From contig CM040089.1 of assembly GCA_022496805.1 (NCBI GenBank), forward strand, positions 34,332,372-34,396,371: a stretch of DNA of 64,000 bases, written 5' to 3'. A model generated the notes under the pieces. It was not told the origin of the DNA. It was given only the letters and a program-made list of their open reading frames with translations, and ran no database searches. Source of the stretch: Pohlia nutans. Taxonomy: Eukaryota > Streptophyta > Bryopsida > Bryales > Mniaceae. The position numbers and the translations under genes are program-made. Below are positions 36,205 to 46,899 of the stretch, piece by piece. Within the stretch, counting starts at the first letter, position 1. Each line of letters starts with the position of its first letter.

Positions 36205-36968
36205 TTAATCCCTAAATGCCCGAGGGAGGTCTCCCACCCAAAACTGCCTCATTTTGGACATTTTCGTTGATGATCTTTGAATGCCTTTCTAAACCTTTTT
36301 CCCACATTCCAACATTAGGATCTTGTAATCCCAAACCTTATAAACCACCCCTCAAAATTACAAAACATTTGATCTCATGGATGTCAACATAATAGCAAAT
36401 GAAGTTGAATTTTTGAAATTTCAGGCCCTGAAAAATCCATGCAGCCTTGCTTTGATGGGCTCTCAAGCCCAAAAAAATTGAAATTATGTGTCATTTTGAC
36501 TATTTTCAAGATGAGGTAGTTAATAAGATGCATGACTCAATTCGGCAAGATGTTCAATTCATTACCATTTTTTTAGAGACCTTGTCATGGGTGGGGGAAT
36601 GAAGGAAAACAAGAGATTTGGCTAAATTAGAAATCTTATCCCTTCAACTCTCCTCCAATGGGAAGAGCCCACAACTCATGGCATGCAACCCATGTGAGTT
36701 GGTCAAATGGTACTTTGAAGTGCCCAATGAATCTCATTAACTAATTTTGTTTAGCAAACCTACCCAAAGTGTTGAAATTGCCTTTCAACATTCAGGTGTT
36801 TCACTTTGAAAAATTCCTCTAAATGGAGTTTTGATTGGATGAACATAATTCCAATTGGGTTGGAAAGAAGACTCGTTTATCTATGACATTGTATACTTTT
36901 TTTTGGAAAAAAGAATTAAAAATTGGGCCTGGGCAGACAAAATGGTCTCTTGGGAGCTTAGGGGTTAA
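36205..36968 (-). mobile_element. TTAA element B4 (diverged B family)
   Basis: It opens TTAATCCCTAAATGCCCGAG and closes GGGAGCTTAGGGGTTAA. The right third (for example AAATGGAGTTTTGATTGGAT and GGTCTCTTGGGAGCTTAGG) resembles B5. The left part is longer and different. Confidence 0.6.
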
Positions 36969-37263
36969 ACACGCAAGTAAACCCTTAGTATCTTGAGCAT
37001 CTCTTTACTAAATGAAACAAACAAACCCTCTACCAATATCTTGTAATACATCTCAATGTATTTCAAAAAGCCTAAGCTCATCTTTTAACTCTAAGCGGTT
37101 TGTGAGCTATGAACATTTGAAGAAATGTGTTATTCTCTTAGACTTTGTCATTTTCTAGTGATTGCATATACAATAAAAAAAAACCTTAAGTTTTGAGTTT
37201 ATTATCAATCAATTTAACTCTTGCGATTATCTTCGCAATGAGATCACACCTAACTTTGAATTC

Positions 37264-37660
37264 TCAAAGTTGTGCACACAATAAGTGATTTTCAAAACTC
37301 ATATGAAATGTGCCTTGGCAATAGAAAGACCTCGAACGATAAGCTTTGTTCAATCGACAAGATTGAGACCACTCCCTTGGGATGGTTTCAAATTTCTCAT
37401 GTTTCGTCCATCTAGATGGAAAATCATGTATTGATGTGGAAGCGGAGAAGAAGGGGCTATCGCTAGAGTCTGAATCATATACTGGACGAAACCAAAATTT
37501 CAGCCAATCCGAAACAAACAAGTTTCGTCCGTCATGTGGTCTAAACTTGGAGTGGCTGCTGGTCATTACTGTAGCGTTAAGAACTTCGATGAAATTTGCT
37601 GAAAGAATCCCGTGATGTAGCAACCTGCTACTGCAGCCGATGGGAACTCGTGCTCAACGT
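37264..37660. other. open frames without recognised function
   Basis: A 119-codon minus-strand frame (37623-37264) and a 77-codon plus-strand frame overlap. Neither shows a known motif, signal sequence or splice context. I do not call a gene. Confidence 0.35.
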
Positions 37661-37663
37661 CGC

Positions 37664-37775
37664 GTTACGCACGAGAATGAGTGCGTTCCCCCATGTTACT
37701 GTAGCGGCACTCGAGCTACCGTCCTCGAGTGCGGGTGTAGTAACATGGGCTTACGCACTCCTTCTAGTGCGTAAC
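37664..37775. repeat. hairpin with 52-bp arms
   Basis: The left arm begins GTTACGCACGAGAATGAGTG and reaches GGCACTCGAG. The right arm runs from CTCGAGTGC back to CTAGTGCGTAAC. The loop is about 8 bases and the arms have several mismatches. This small GC-rich foldback is either a MITE or a precursor-like hairpin. Confidence 0.75.
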
Positions 37776-37783
37776 TCCTTACA

Positions 37784-38914
37784 TCAACCCCTAAACGTAC
37801 CAGGGTGTCCCTGGAATTAACGATTTGAGGAAAATCATCATAAATACTGTTTAGAAGAATATTTTTGAATTAACCCCTAAATGACCGATCGACCATTTTC
37901 TGGTCGCAGCCCAAACAGCATTGACTGCCCATGGGTAGAAAATGATATTTTTTGAGTTTTGATTTTTTGTCGAAATTGGGGGTAGAGATCATGTTGTAGT
38001 GTTGTTTGATACATTTCATTCCCGATATTGACGCTCACTACGGATTGTTTCAAAGACAAACACCTCAGCATAATCCTAGTGTTATAAAACTTTCTATTTT
38101 GGGAAAGTAATGATGTTCTCTCATTTGAATTTTTTGCTTTTCTAAATTTCATAATAGAATGTCTAGTTTTAACCAATCATACCAAATTTCAAATTCTAAA
38201 AATAAAATTTGTAATTTTGGTGAATATTAAATGGTAAATGCTTCTAAATTCATTAAATGAGTGTCTAAAACATTTTTTGAAAGTTTGACCGTACAAATAA
38301 TTACTTAACATCATGCTTCTCATTTTTTCTTTTAGACCAAACTTCATCAAAGCTACAGAAGTAACATTTTATAACACATCTAGGTTTTGCCTTTACCCCC
38401 TCTGTCATTTAGGGGTTAATATACAAATGAAAGTTCTAGATTTTAAATTTTCAATTCCATCCGCATAGTTCGATTCACCAATACTACCACCAATATTTTA
38501 TTATAAAATTTGAAAGTTAAAATTAAATTTTTGTTCTAAATTTGATTACAAAAAAAAATTAATATTTTTTGAATAATTTTTTTGGAATGGGTTTGAAATG
38601 AGATACTCTTAAACGTGGTGATTCTTTGAAATTTTTGTGTTTCTTAAATCTATGACCTCATTTTTGCAACGCCGCTTTTGAACTACAGTCAATGCAATTT
38701 TGGCTTGATCAACAACTTGACATACTTCTACATTTGTAATTTTAGAAAAAGATGTACTCAAGTACCACTAAATCCAACCATTAGATAAGAGAACAACTTG
38801 GTGAGGTATCTACTAAAAATTGAATGACTTTCATCCAATTATTGATGAGAACGTAGGGTGAACTTGAATCTGTTAGTTGTCCAGAAACTGGACTGTGTGA
38901 TGTTTAGGGGTTAA
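37784..38914 (+). mobile_element. TTAA element J1, split by nested B3
   Basis: It opens TCAACCCCTAAACGTACCAG (TTAA worn to TCAA) and closes GTGATGTTTAGGGGTTAA. The outer parts match J2 (49893-50480) in reverse, for example ACCAGGGTGTCCCTGGAATT and ACAAATGAAAGTTCTAGATT, on either side of B3. Its terminal TTAA is shared with element O. Confidence 0.8.
37870..38419 (+). mobile_element. TTAA element B3, nested in J1
   Basis: It opens TTAACCCCTAAATGACCGAT, then CGACCATTTTCTGGTCG, and closes CTGTCATTTAGGGGTTAA. It is the same length as B1 (550 bp) and similar throughout. J2 has a single TTGA (TCAA on the plus strand, 50390-50393) at the matching site. Confidence 0.85.
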
Positions 38915-39556
38915 ACCCAAGGTTTCGGTATATAAGACAGCTATAGGGGGTCTTATAGGTGGATTCATTTGAATCCCCCTATCACTGTGAACATCTAAAT
39001 TCTCAATCAACAGCTTTAATTGGCCATATCTCATTCAATACTAGGAGTTAGCCTTTGATCTTGGGCTCATTGGAAAGATCTCGTCGTGCACTACAAGATG
39101 CATATATCAAAAGCAAGATTTGAGTAAGTATTGGGCAAGATGTGAACAATATAACATCTGCTTTTAAAAAGCTCATACCTCCTTCAATATCAGTCGTATG
39201 GTAGTGATCTTAGGCTTTTTGTAAATGGCTGAACAAGGGCTATAAGATCCATACCTCACTCAAAAGATTCAAGTATAATATGAAGGAGATATAGACTTCT
39301 AGGGTTCTGACCTTTAGAAGCTGATACCTTCTTCAATACTAGTCCTATAGTGTTGTTCTTTAGCTCTTTGGAAAGGGCATGACGAGGGCTATAAGATTGG
39401 TACCTTGTTTGCCTGATTTGAGCAAGTTTTGAGTAACTTATGACACTTTTAGTTTTGGCAGTGTTAGAACCAGCAGCACTGGAGTAGATTGTAGTACTGT
39501 AGATTGGTGGTAAGCACCAGCCTAGATGACCTTTTATACCGAAACCCTGGGTTTAA
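38911..39556. mobile_element. TTAA element O, abutting J1
   Basis: It opens TTAAACCCAAGGTTTCGGTA and closes TACCGAAACCCTGGGTTTAA. The inverted ends are about 18 bp with one mismatch. The interior has three imperfect direct repeats of about 150 bp starting near 39025, 39174 and 39320 (TCATTCAATACTAG, CCTTCAATATCAG and TCTTCAATACTAG). Confidence 0.7.
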
Positions 39557-40704
39557 GGCCGGCCCTAACCTGGCAGAGGTGGAAACACCTCAAGAAGACA
39601 TCATGTGATCCTAGCCTAAAGATACAGCAATACGCCAACAATCAATTATAGCAAGTTTTTACATTTTAAAATATTTTAAAATCTTTATATCGGGTCATGG
39701 GCCCAACGTGCAGAAAACGCTATTATTGTTGCCACGAACTTTCGTGGTGTATACTTTACTCATCACACTATATTACAGGGTACACTAATTACAGGGTACA
39801 TACAAATATCTATACCTCTTCAAGATTGTACTGTAGAGTATTTATCATCCCAGACACGGCTTGTCATGTTCCCTGCAACTTCTCAAGCAACCACTGTTTT
39901 CCTTGCAGACATAAAACAATGTCGGCAGTTGGACTCCGAACTTTGGATGCCTGGACAAGTTTTTCAGTCTGTAGAGCGTGTTGCAGACAAGCGAGTGGAA
40001 GCGCCGAGAGTTTTGTGTGTTTCTAGCGGGTCTCTGGTATGAAATCTCTTGTTCTAGACTAACTTTCCTTGCTCTCGATTCCATTGAAACCCTGTCGATG
40101 CAAACGGAGTCCAGTTTCAGCCACTTCGGTGGTTTAAGGCAACCCGATAACCACAGTAGCGAATCTGTCTGTACTAGGGTCACGCACAGACGCGGTTTGT
40201 CCGACCGCGTTTGGTGCTCTCCGTTCTCCTCTTAACGTACACTTTGTCATTTTGAAACCGCTGAGATTCAGCGAGTCTCTTGTCGGCCGAAATGCACTGT
40301 TGGAGATGACATTTAGTTCCAGTCTCCAGTGACTGTTGTCGGTACCCAGTGGGTTCGACGTCAACAGTCACTGTAGCCCTGTGAAGGTATGTTCACTGAG
40401 GACTTGAACTGAGTTTGGAAGCTTGGACAGCCCTAAGTTAGTGCCATGGTTGTAAAGCTCCAAGTGCTGTAGATGTTGTAACTGCCCTTGCGTTTAAATT
40501 GGGTAAAGTAACTTCGACATGATAACTTAATATAAAGAAGATTATTCTTTGCGCTTGAAGTACACTCTGAACTCTTATTATCACACTCTCCAATAAGGCC
40601 ACATTCCAGTATCTGTAGACGTTTGATAGGACACTTTCCACATGCCAAATTCTCAACTTATGTATGTTGGGTACCGAAGGTGTGATATAAGAGAGTCTTA
40701 AGTG

Positions 40705-40713
40705 TATAAAAAG
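40705..40713 (+). promoter_or_regulatory. TATA box of DUF gene copy 1
   Basis: TATAAAAAG about 350 bp before the ATG, conserved as TATATAAAAG in copy 2 (46575-46584). It is followed in both by GGCTCCACTGTG, which implies a leader of roughly 300 bases. Confidence 0.55.
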
Positions 40714-40778
40714 GCTCCACTGTGCACACTCACTCACTCTGTAATTTCATGTTCCATGTATATCCTCAGAATTTGTTC

Positions 40779-40917
40779 GAAGCCCATATAGAGTGCATTT
40801 GGAAGCCCATATGAAGTGCATATGTCCTGCATATGTGTACATAATGAAGTGCACATGAAGTGAATATGTGTATATGATGGATGTGCATGTGTGCATATGA
40901 AGTGCATATGTGCTGCC
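40779..40917 (+). repeat. short-repeat expansion in the leader of DUF copy 1
   Basis: Irregular repeats of GAAGTGCATATG and GTGCATATG-type units. Copy 2 has only one or two units at the same place (46726-46750), so this is an expansion in copy 1 or a loss in copy 2. Confidence 0.7.
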
Positions 40918-41056
40918 AAGGCAAGGGTTGAGTATGATAGCACAAAGCTTAGTTCTAATTGCTGTTTTTTTAGCATGGTTTTGACTGTGGTGCTGGTGCT
41001 CTGACTTGCACAGACAGACAGATATATACTTGCAGTGAGTATTGGACGTATCAGCA

Positions 41057-41410
41057 ATGGTTGCCACAGAAGTGATCAATGCGACAGATGGTGACTTGCA
41101 ATTAAAGGAGGGGAACGCTGGGGTGTACCGAGACATCAAGGTACTTGGGCCTCAGAAGAAGTACATCATCAATATCGATCCAAACGCCACGTACCGCGAG
41201 TACGTGGTGGTGAGCACACCGGGAGGAGACAAGGTGTTCGTCACGTCTGACGATTGCATTGACCACTCCAAGATCACCATCCTTAAGAAAGACGGGAAAT
41301 ACTCCTTTGAAGGGGAACCCCGGAGTGGGGGTGAGGCCAAGGGCGATACAGAGCTATCATCTAAGGGCTTCTTTGCCCGGTTTTTTAACAGGTTGTCCAA
41401 CAAGAACTGA
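41057..41410 (+). CDS. small DUF7748-like plant protein, copy 1 (intact)
   Basis: 117 residues, one exon. The start ATG follows an in-frame TGA upstream. The core reads NATDGDLQLKEGNAGVYRDI, then NIDPNATYREYVVV and FVTSDDCIDHSKITI. These resemble a family of small uncharacterised plant proteins that I recall as DUF7748 (NATYREY and SDDC are the features I rely on); no biochemical role is known to me. There is no signal peptide or membrane segment. The C-terminal GFFARFFNRLSNKN forms a short basic, aromatic tail that could be amphipathic. AATAAATAAAAA-type signals lie about 190 bp after the stop. The neighbour at 46900 is a duplicate that has lost its ATG. Confidence 0.8.
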   Translation: MVATEVINATDGDLQLKEGNAGVYRDIKVLGPQKKYIINIDPNATYREYVVVSTPGGDKVFVTSDDCIDHSKITILKKDGKYSFEGEPRSGGEAKGDTELSSKGFFARFFNRLSNKN

Positions 41411-42074
41411 ATTCTTACAACCAGCAAGTGGATTTGCAGTACTCAGAACTGAGTACGCAGTACTCAGCAAGATTATCAAGCCTGCAGAGTTAGCTTGTAA
41501 GATTCCCAGGCAGCGAAGTCATCCAACTTTGCTCTGTGGCTAAGTCTCTGTGGCTAACCCCAAGAGAAAGAACTGTACCGAAGGAAGAACTTGGATATAA
41601 ATAAATAAAAAGTAACTATAACGTTGTTTCAGTGCTAGTTGTAGCTTCTTATATATTCAGAAGATTTGTTTATTAACATCGAAACAGTAGTGTACACAAG
41701 TGTGTCTCATTTTGAATCTCTAGTGGTGTAAATTTTGAACAGCTCACCTTGTAATGATTCTGTAAGCTTGGGATTGAAACTCGTTCTGTTAAATATAACT
41801 GACACAAGATTTGTAATACTTGCTTCATAAAGAGGGGTTGTTTTGGTGAACCTCTCAGAGGAGAGAATAGGAAAACCTTTGGATTGCAAGCTTGAGATTT
41901 TGTACAGAGAGGCCGACTCATGTGATGTGTAACTTGTGGACCTGAGATCATGCCTAGATAAGCACGACAGTCTACCTTCCATGATATGACACTCCATAAT
42001 ATGAAGATATCATTGTTTTCAGCACTACACATGTGACAAGTAATTTATGTGCTGCTTCTCAAACATATCATAAT

Positions 42075-42493
42075 AAGGTGGTTACCCCATTCTCAACTGA
42101 ATAAGAATTATGGATACGAGGCATTGATATTATTTAGTATTATTATTTTTTAGAGTTAGGCAAGAAGAAATAGATTTCAACACAAGTTGAAACATAATTT
42201 TTGGATGAAGAATGAATTAGTTATAAATTTTCAAAGTTGAAGTATGACACATCCCATTCACGTCATATAGATAGAGCTCTTTCTGTCTAAAGAAGATTTG
42301 TATTGCACACACTAAAGATGCTTAAACCAACAACAACGAATCCATGACCACACTTACATATACTAAAACCAACAAGAGAGAACCCATTATCAACTGTAAC
42401 TCATGCTACAACCAACATCATTGCAGCATTGATTGTGGAAAATGCCCCTAGCTGTTGGTTTAAGGCGACAGTTGGGAATGGGGTAACCACCTT
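42075..42493. mobile_element. TIR element inserted in the 3' flank of copy 1
   Basis: The ends AAGGTGGTTACCCCATTC and GAATGGGGTAACCACCTT are exact inverted repeats, continuing with CAACTG and CAGTTG. In copy 2 the corresponding sequence runs on without it (about 48030). The target duplication is unclear, possibly TAA/TTA. Confidence 0.65.
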
Positions 42494-42639
42494 AGTGCAA
42501 CATCAGTCAGGTAAAGAGCTCCATCCACCGCTTTTGGGGACTGCACGCAAGCAAAAGATGCATGGAAATTTGTGGCAGAAATCATGCTTTAATTGCTCAA
42601 CGTCAGAACTCCTCCAAACTCGGGGGACACCTATCACCA

Positions 42640-43000
42640 TGGTCTGACCTTGCAGATGAAACATGCCATTTTTGCTGACAAGACTCCCCGCAAATTTTGT
42701 GCCATTAGTAGGATTTGGATGTTAGCTAAGGGCACCACTTTTGGACTTTGTGGTTGGCTAGAAATGATTTAGTCTTCAACCAAAGCAATTGGGACAAAGA
42801 TAGAATTAGGGGCACTATTTGGAAAAGGCTTAGCGATTGCGCGCGTAGTGCGTGGAATTGCTCCCGTGATAGGATTAAGAAGTCCCCCAGTTCACCACTT
42901 AGGGATATGACAAGTTTGACCACACTTGGGATAGACATCAGCTTCTTTGTGCTAAACAAGGGGATCACATTTCTTGGGTTGTCTATGACCCTTATAAATT
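42640..43000 (+). pseudogene. LINE (non-LTR retrotransposon) remnant, C-terminal region
   Basis: The frame with FWTLWLARNDLVFNQSNW resembles the end of plant LINE polyproteins, where a W..W.ARND.VFN motif follows the reverse transcriptase. Upstream, DLADETCHFC and SPRKFCAISRIWMLAKG-like stretches lie in another frame, so the copy is frameshifted. No reverse transcriptase catalytic core is left in this window. Confidence 0.5.
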
Positions 43001-43385
43001 TATTAGTTAGGCTTGGTTTTCTTGCCCGTGGCGGTCTCTGTCGTGGTGGCTCTATATTTTTTCTCTTTGCAATTGATTTCTTTCATTTTGTGCCAAAAAT
43101 AAAAATAAAAATTGTCATAATAGAGAGGGACAACTGTAGTAGAAAAGCCGACCCTCCATAATATTGAAGTTATATGTAAGTCAAGGTTGAAAGTGTATCT
43201 TTATATTGTTGCTGGATTTTCAGTTTTCACTTTCTCCTTTTTGTCCATCCTACGCATAGCTCTATGGAGAAAGGAAGAATATCTGGAATCTTCCTTTCAA
43301 TGGCAACACTTTGTACAGTGCTGTACTGTGACTGTTCTGTTCCAGTAGGTGAAGATTTAATGTGGTTATGTGAGGTTGCAAAGTA

Positions 43386-43487
43386 CTCCCTCTGTCTCAT
43401 AATGACTTGCACGTAGGTTCTTTAAAATTTACCTCTTGAGGTAAATTTCAGAGAACCTACGTGTAAGTCATTATGGGACAGAGGGAG
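43386..43487. mobile_element. Stowaway MITE, near-perfect hairpin
   Basis: A 102-bp element whose two halves pair almost completely: CTCCCTCTGTCTCATAATGA with TCATTATGGGACAGAGGGAG, continuing to the centre. TA lies on both sides (43384-43385 and 43488-43489). The intact hairpin suggests a recent insertion. Confidence 0.92.
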
Positions 43488-43711
43488 TACTTTGTAGTTT
43501 CCAAGGTGGTTAAAGTGTCATATTAAATTTAAAGCTACATATTATTGTGACCTCCAGTACCGTAATACCATAGCTGGGTCGTCAAAAAATAATTCAAAAA
43601 TTAAAGAACGTAAAAAATCAGAAATTAGTAGGACAAAAAACGAAATTAGAATAAATTATCTTTAGCTATATTTTGCTATTTCTAAGCTATTTTGGTCATT
43701 TTGGGCCATTT

Positions 43712-44520
43712 TTAATCATTTTTTGCTCAATAACAAAAATCATGAAATTCAGTTTTTGAGGAACAGACCTTATTTTTCAAAAATATTAAATATTTGTTCG
43801 TGGGGTGGCGACCTAGCTATGGTACTACGGTAATCAATGACATTTAAAAAATACCAGCAAGGCCCCGGAGCTACAGTTACGAGAGTGGAGGTGCATTATA
43901 GGTTAATTTTCTGTTTTTGTGGTAATGCATATCTGCCTCCAAATTGGAATTGAAGTACAGTGTTTTGGCTGAGCCATGAACAACACTTTTTACATTATTG
44001 ACTAATTTCCAGCCATGTTTCGAGCCAACAAGGGCTACTTTAGAATGCATTGTGTAAGTTTTGGCTACAAAGATATATCGTTTGCATTGATTTGGGCTAG
44101 TTTACATGTTTGCAATTTTAGAGTTTTAAAGCATCTCCTGCCAACATCCCCGCCAACCAGAATATGGCGGAGCCGTAATAAAAACCATTCTTCAATTATG
44201 CAGGATTCCAAGATTTAGAGGCTAGAGGCGTCGACATTTACAAAAGTGGCCGACAAATCGGAGGTTTGTAGAGGACATGTTGAACAACCTAGAGGGAGCC
44301 TCATGTACCTTTTTTGACCAGGACTTTGTTAGTGTGGGAGTTTCGTGCTATGAGATCAAACCAACGTCTACCTCGAAGGCCGTGACCACATCAAGCATGA
44401 CAACATCGGGTGTGAACAAGACCCTGTCACGGCTGGTACCAAGGAGAAATGAATGTGCGGCAAGGAAATTTTGAGCTGCCATCTAGGGAATTTGCTCGGG
44501 AATGTGCACCCTCGAATCGT
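43712..44520 (+). repeat. dispersed repeat N, copy 1
   Basis: Similar to 50477-51265 throughout, including GAGGAACAGACCTTATTTTT, CAGCTATGGTACTACGG-type sequence and GAACAAGACCCTGTCACGG. A short frame at 44277-44474 and its counterpart at 51047-51241 both encode FDQDFVSVGV and NKTLSRLV, which suggests a decayed transposon protein. No family was recognised. Confidence 0.65.
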
Positions 44521-45008
44521 CTACCTACAACCATAGCGTGTGGGTTTGAAATCCCATAGTGTGCAAACGTGAAGAGGGATGGTTGCCGAAGGAGTGGGTG
44601 GGCAATATATGTCCCAAAAATAAAAAATAAAAAACTATTTACCTTTTTTTTCATGTTCCATTAGTGTATGTATTTTGATCTTGATCAATGTACCAACTCC
44701 TTTCTTATTTTAACGTATAATTTTTTTTCCTAAACCGTACATGGATAAGTCACTTTCACTTATAAAATTCACAATAATTATGTATGAGTCTGTTCTTGAC
44801 ATGAAAGGCTGCAATGGAGGGGTGGTGGCACATGTCATTAATGAACATCTTCACTTTCATTTTTGAAAATTTTGACCCAAATTCTATTTAACTTTGAAGT
44901 CACATAGCCCCTAGAATCTCATTTTTGAGTGTGCATTATACGGTCCAAAGACATACTATAATCTTCCAATCCAACGGTCCGATCTTACCAACATTTAATG
45001 GACACTTG

Positions 45009-45085
45009 TTTCATTAAGCTATGTTTACATATATACAGGTTTCATTAAGCTATGCTTACATATATACGGGTTTCATTAAGCTATA
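45009..45085 (+). repeat. 31-bp tandem repeat, about 2.5 units
   Basis: TTTCATTAAGCTATG then TTACATATATAC repeats with single-base changes inside element D2. Confidence 0.9.
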
Positions 45086-45130
45086 CTATTATCAGTATCC
45101 CTAATTTCAACAAGAAAAAGTTTAAATAAA

Positions 45131-45672
45131 TTGAGTTAACCGAAATCAGAACCTGAGTTCTAACCCCCCAAATTCATGGGATTCAAAGTCTGTGGTGTCC
45201 ATGAGTACAAACGAAATCAAAACTGGCCATCAATACTCAGGTTTTCTTTTGTCCTCGGAGGCACAACGATCTAAATATGGGTCCAATAGTAAGTTCCATG
45301 GTTTGAGGCGATGAGGTTCAGCTTGATTACAGGAGCTACATTTAGCATCTTGTTAATCCACATTCAGCACATTTTCAGGAGATCCGGCTTACAGGGGTCT
45401 CCTACTAGCTGGCTTCAGGAGATTAAAAAAAAAAAATGAATCCTTAGATCCCGAAAACCGGCTCATGAATCCCTTCCTTGTGAGCCAACACAACTCTGAC
45501 ACCCAAACTCCCCTTAGTCTCAGTTTTGCCGTCTTTGAGACGGCAAAACTAGTTCAAGCTCCTTTCTATGTTTGAATTCTTTGGAAACCATGTCAGTTTG
45601 CTTGGCTGCCTTAGATACGGGTCAGACTCACCTCACATAACATGTATCCTCTCTTCTTTTCGGTTAACTCAA
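45131..45672. mobile_element. TIR element F1, nested in D2
   Basis: The ends TTGAGTTAACCGAAA and TTTTCGGTTAACTCAA are inverted. The same ends bound F2 (54530-54843), although the interiors differ. A TTAA lies inside each end (45136-45139 and 45664-45667), so F may be another TTAA type starting CCGAAA. Confidence 0.55.
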
Positions 45673-46574
45673 ATATCAACCAAAAACTGTGGGCACTAAA
45701 GGGTTAAGTAGCAACCCTGCGGCATAAAGAGTGTCGGCACAGGAACTCCAAACCTTCGGATACTTCGGACAAGTTTTTCTCTGTTGAGCGCGTTGCAGAC
45801 AAGCGAGTGGAAGCGCCAAGAGATCTGTGTGTTTCTAGCCGGCCTCTGGTATGAAATCTCTTGTTCTAGACCAAGAATAACTTTCCTTGCTCTGGATTCC
45901 AGTCTCCCATGGAAACCCTGAGTCCAGTTTGGTTTCAGCCACTTCGATGGTTCAAGGCAACCCGAGAACCACAGTAGCGAATCTGTCTATGCTAGGTTAC
46001 AATATCTACTAGGGTCACACACAGACGCGGTTTATTTTCCACCGCGCGCGTTTGGTGCTCTCCCTTCTCCTCTCAGTGCGGAGTTCACGTACACTTTGTC
46101 ATTTTGGAACCTCTGACCATGTTCGAGCTAGCTTCCATGCCATCCAGTAAGTCTCTTATGCACTGTTGGAGATGATATTTAGTTCCAGGCTCCAGTGACT
46201 GTTGTCGGCACCCAGTGGGGTTCGACGTCGACAGTCACTAGAGCCCTGGGAAGGTATGTTCACCGAGGGCTTGAACTGAGTTTGGCAGCTTGGACAGCCC
46301 TAAATTAGTGCCATGGCTGTAAAGCTCCAAAGTCTGCATGTGCTGTAGATGTTGCAACTGCCCTTGCGTATTAAGTAACTTCGACATGATAACTTAAAAA
46401 TATAAAGAAGATTATTCTTTGCGCTTGAAGTACACTCTGAACTCTCATTATCACACTCTCCAAGAAGGCCACATTCCAGTCTCTGTAGACGTGTGATAGG
46501 ACACTTTCCACATGCCAAATTCTCGACTTATGTATGTTGGGTACCAAAGGTGTGATATAAAAGAGTATTGAGCG

Positions 46575-46584
46575 TATATAAAAG
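46575..46584 (+). promoter_or_regulatory. TATA box of DUF copy 2
   Basis: TATATAAAAG at the position equivalent to copy 1. The 59-bp TTAA insert lies 27 bp downstream, where transcription would be expected to start. Confidence 0.5.
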
Positions 46585-46610
46585 GCTCCACTGTGTACAC
46601 TCACTCTGTC

Positions 46611-46669
46611 TTAACCCAAGCAACTTGATTTCCCTTGTAAATGTCACTCTCTGGACGTGAAAGGGTTAA
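46611..46669. mobile_element. 59-bp TTAA-bounded insertion in the copy 2 promoter
   Basis: It opens TTAACCCAAGCAACTTG and closes GGACGTGAAAGGGTTAA. It is absent from the matching place in copy 1 (about 40735), although neighbouring repeats of CACTCACTCTG make the exact empty site uncertain. It may be the smallest member of the TTAA group. Confidence 0.5.
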
Positions 46670-46899
46670 TGACACTCACACTCTGTACTTGCATATTCCA
46701 TGTATATCCTCAAAATCTTTTGGAAGCCCATACGAAGTGCATATGTGCTGCCAAGGCAAGGGTTGAGTATGATAGCACAAAGCTTAGTTCTAATTGCTGT
46801 TTTTTTAGCATGGTTTTGACTGTGGTGCTGGTGCTCTGACTTGCAGACAGGCAGATATATATATATATACACTTGCAGTGAGTATCGGACGCATCAGCA

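Larger units (their letters stand above)
39905..42070 (+). repeat. duplicated block, copy 1, containing the intact DUF gene
   Basis: Matches 45725-48030 in the same orientation, including promoter, CDS and 3' flank. Examples are ACAAGCGAGTGGAAGCGCC, CACATGCCAAATTCTC and GTTGTTTCAGTGCTAGTTGT. Differences include insertions and deletions in the promoter, a short-repeat expansion in this leader, a MITE in copy 2, and about 230 bp of 3' flank absent from copy 2. Confidence 0.9.
44650..45707 (-). mobile_element. TTAA element D2, with nested F1
   Basis: 44650-45000 matches D1 at 1-340 and the reverse of D3. The right end GGGCACTAAAGGGTTAA (TTAA 45704-45707) matches the D ends. F1 (45131-45672) lies in between. 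The left end is not clear. Confidence 0.6.

Noticed and set aside
37264..37623. A 119-codon minus-strand frame
   Set aside because: No motif, no splice support, and an overlapping frame on the other strand. Kept only as a note.
40734..41139. Minus-strand frames of 107-130 codons over the DUF gene leader
   Set aside because: They are produced by the short GTGCATATG repeats and the antisense of the DUF gene.
45131..45672. F1 as a firm member of the TTAA group
   Set aside because: TTAA lies inside the longer inverted repeat TTGAGTTAACCGAAA and F1 and F2 interiors differ, so the true border is undecided.
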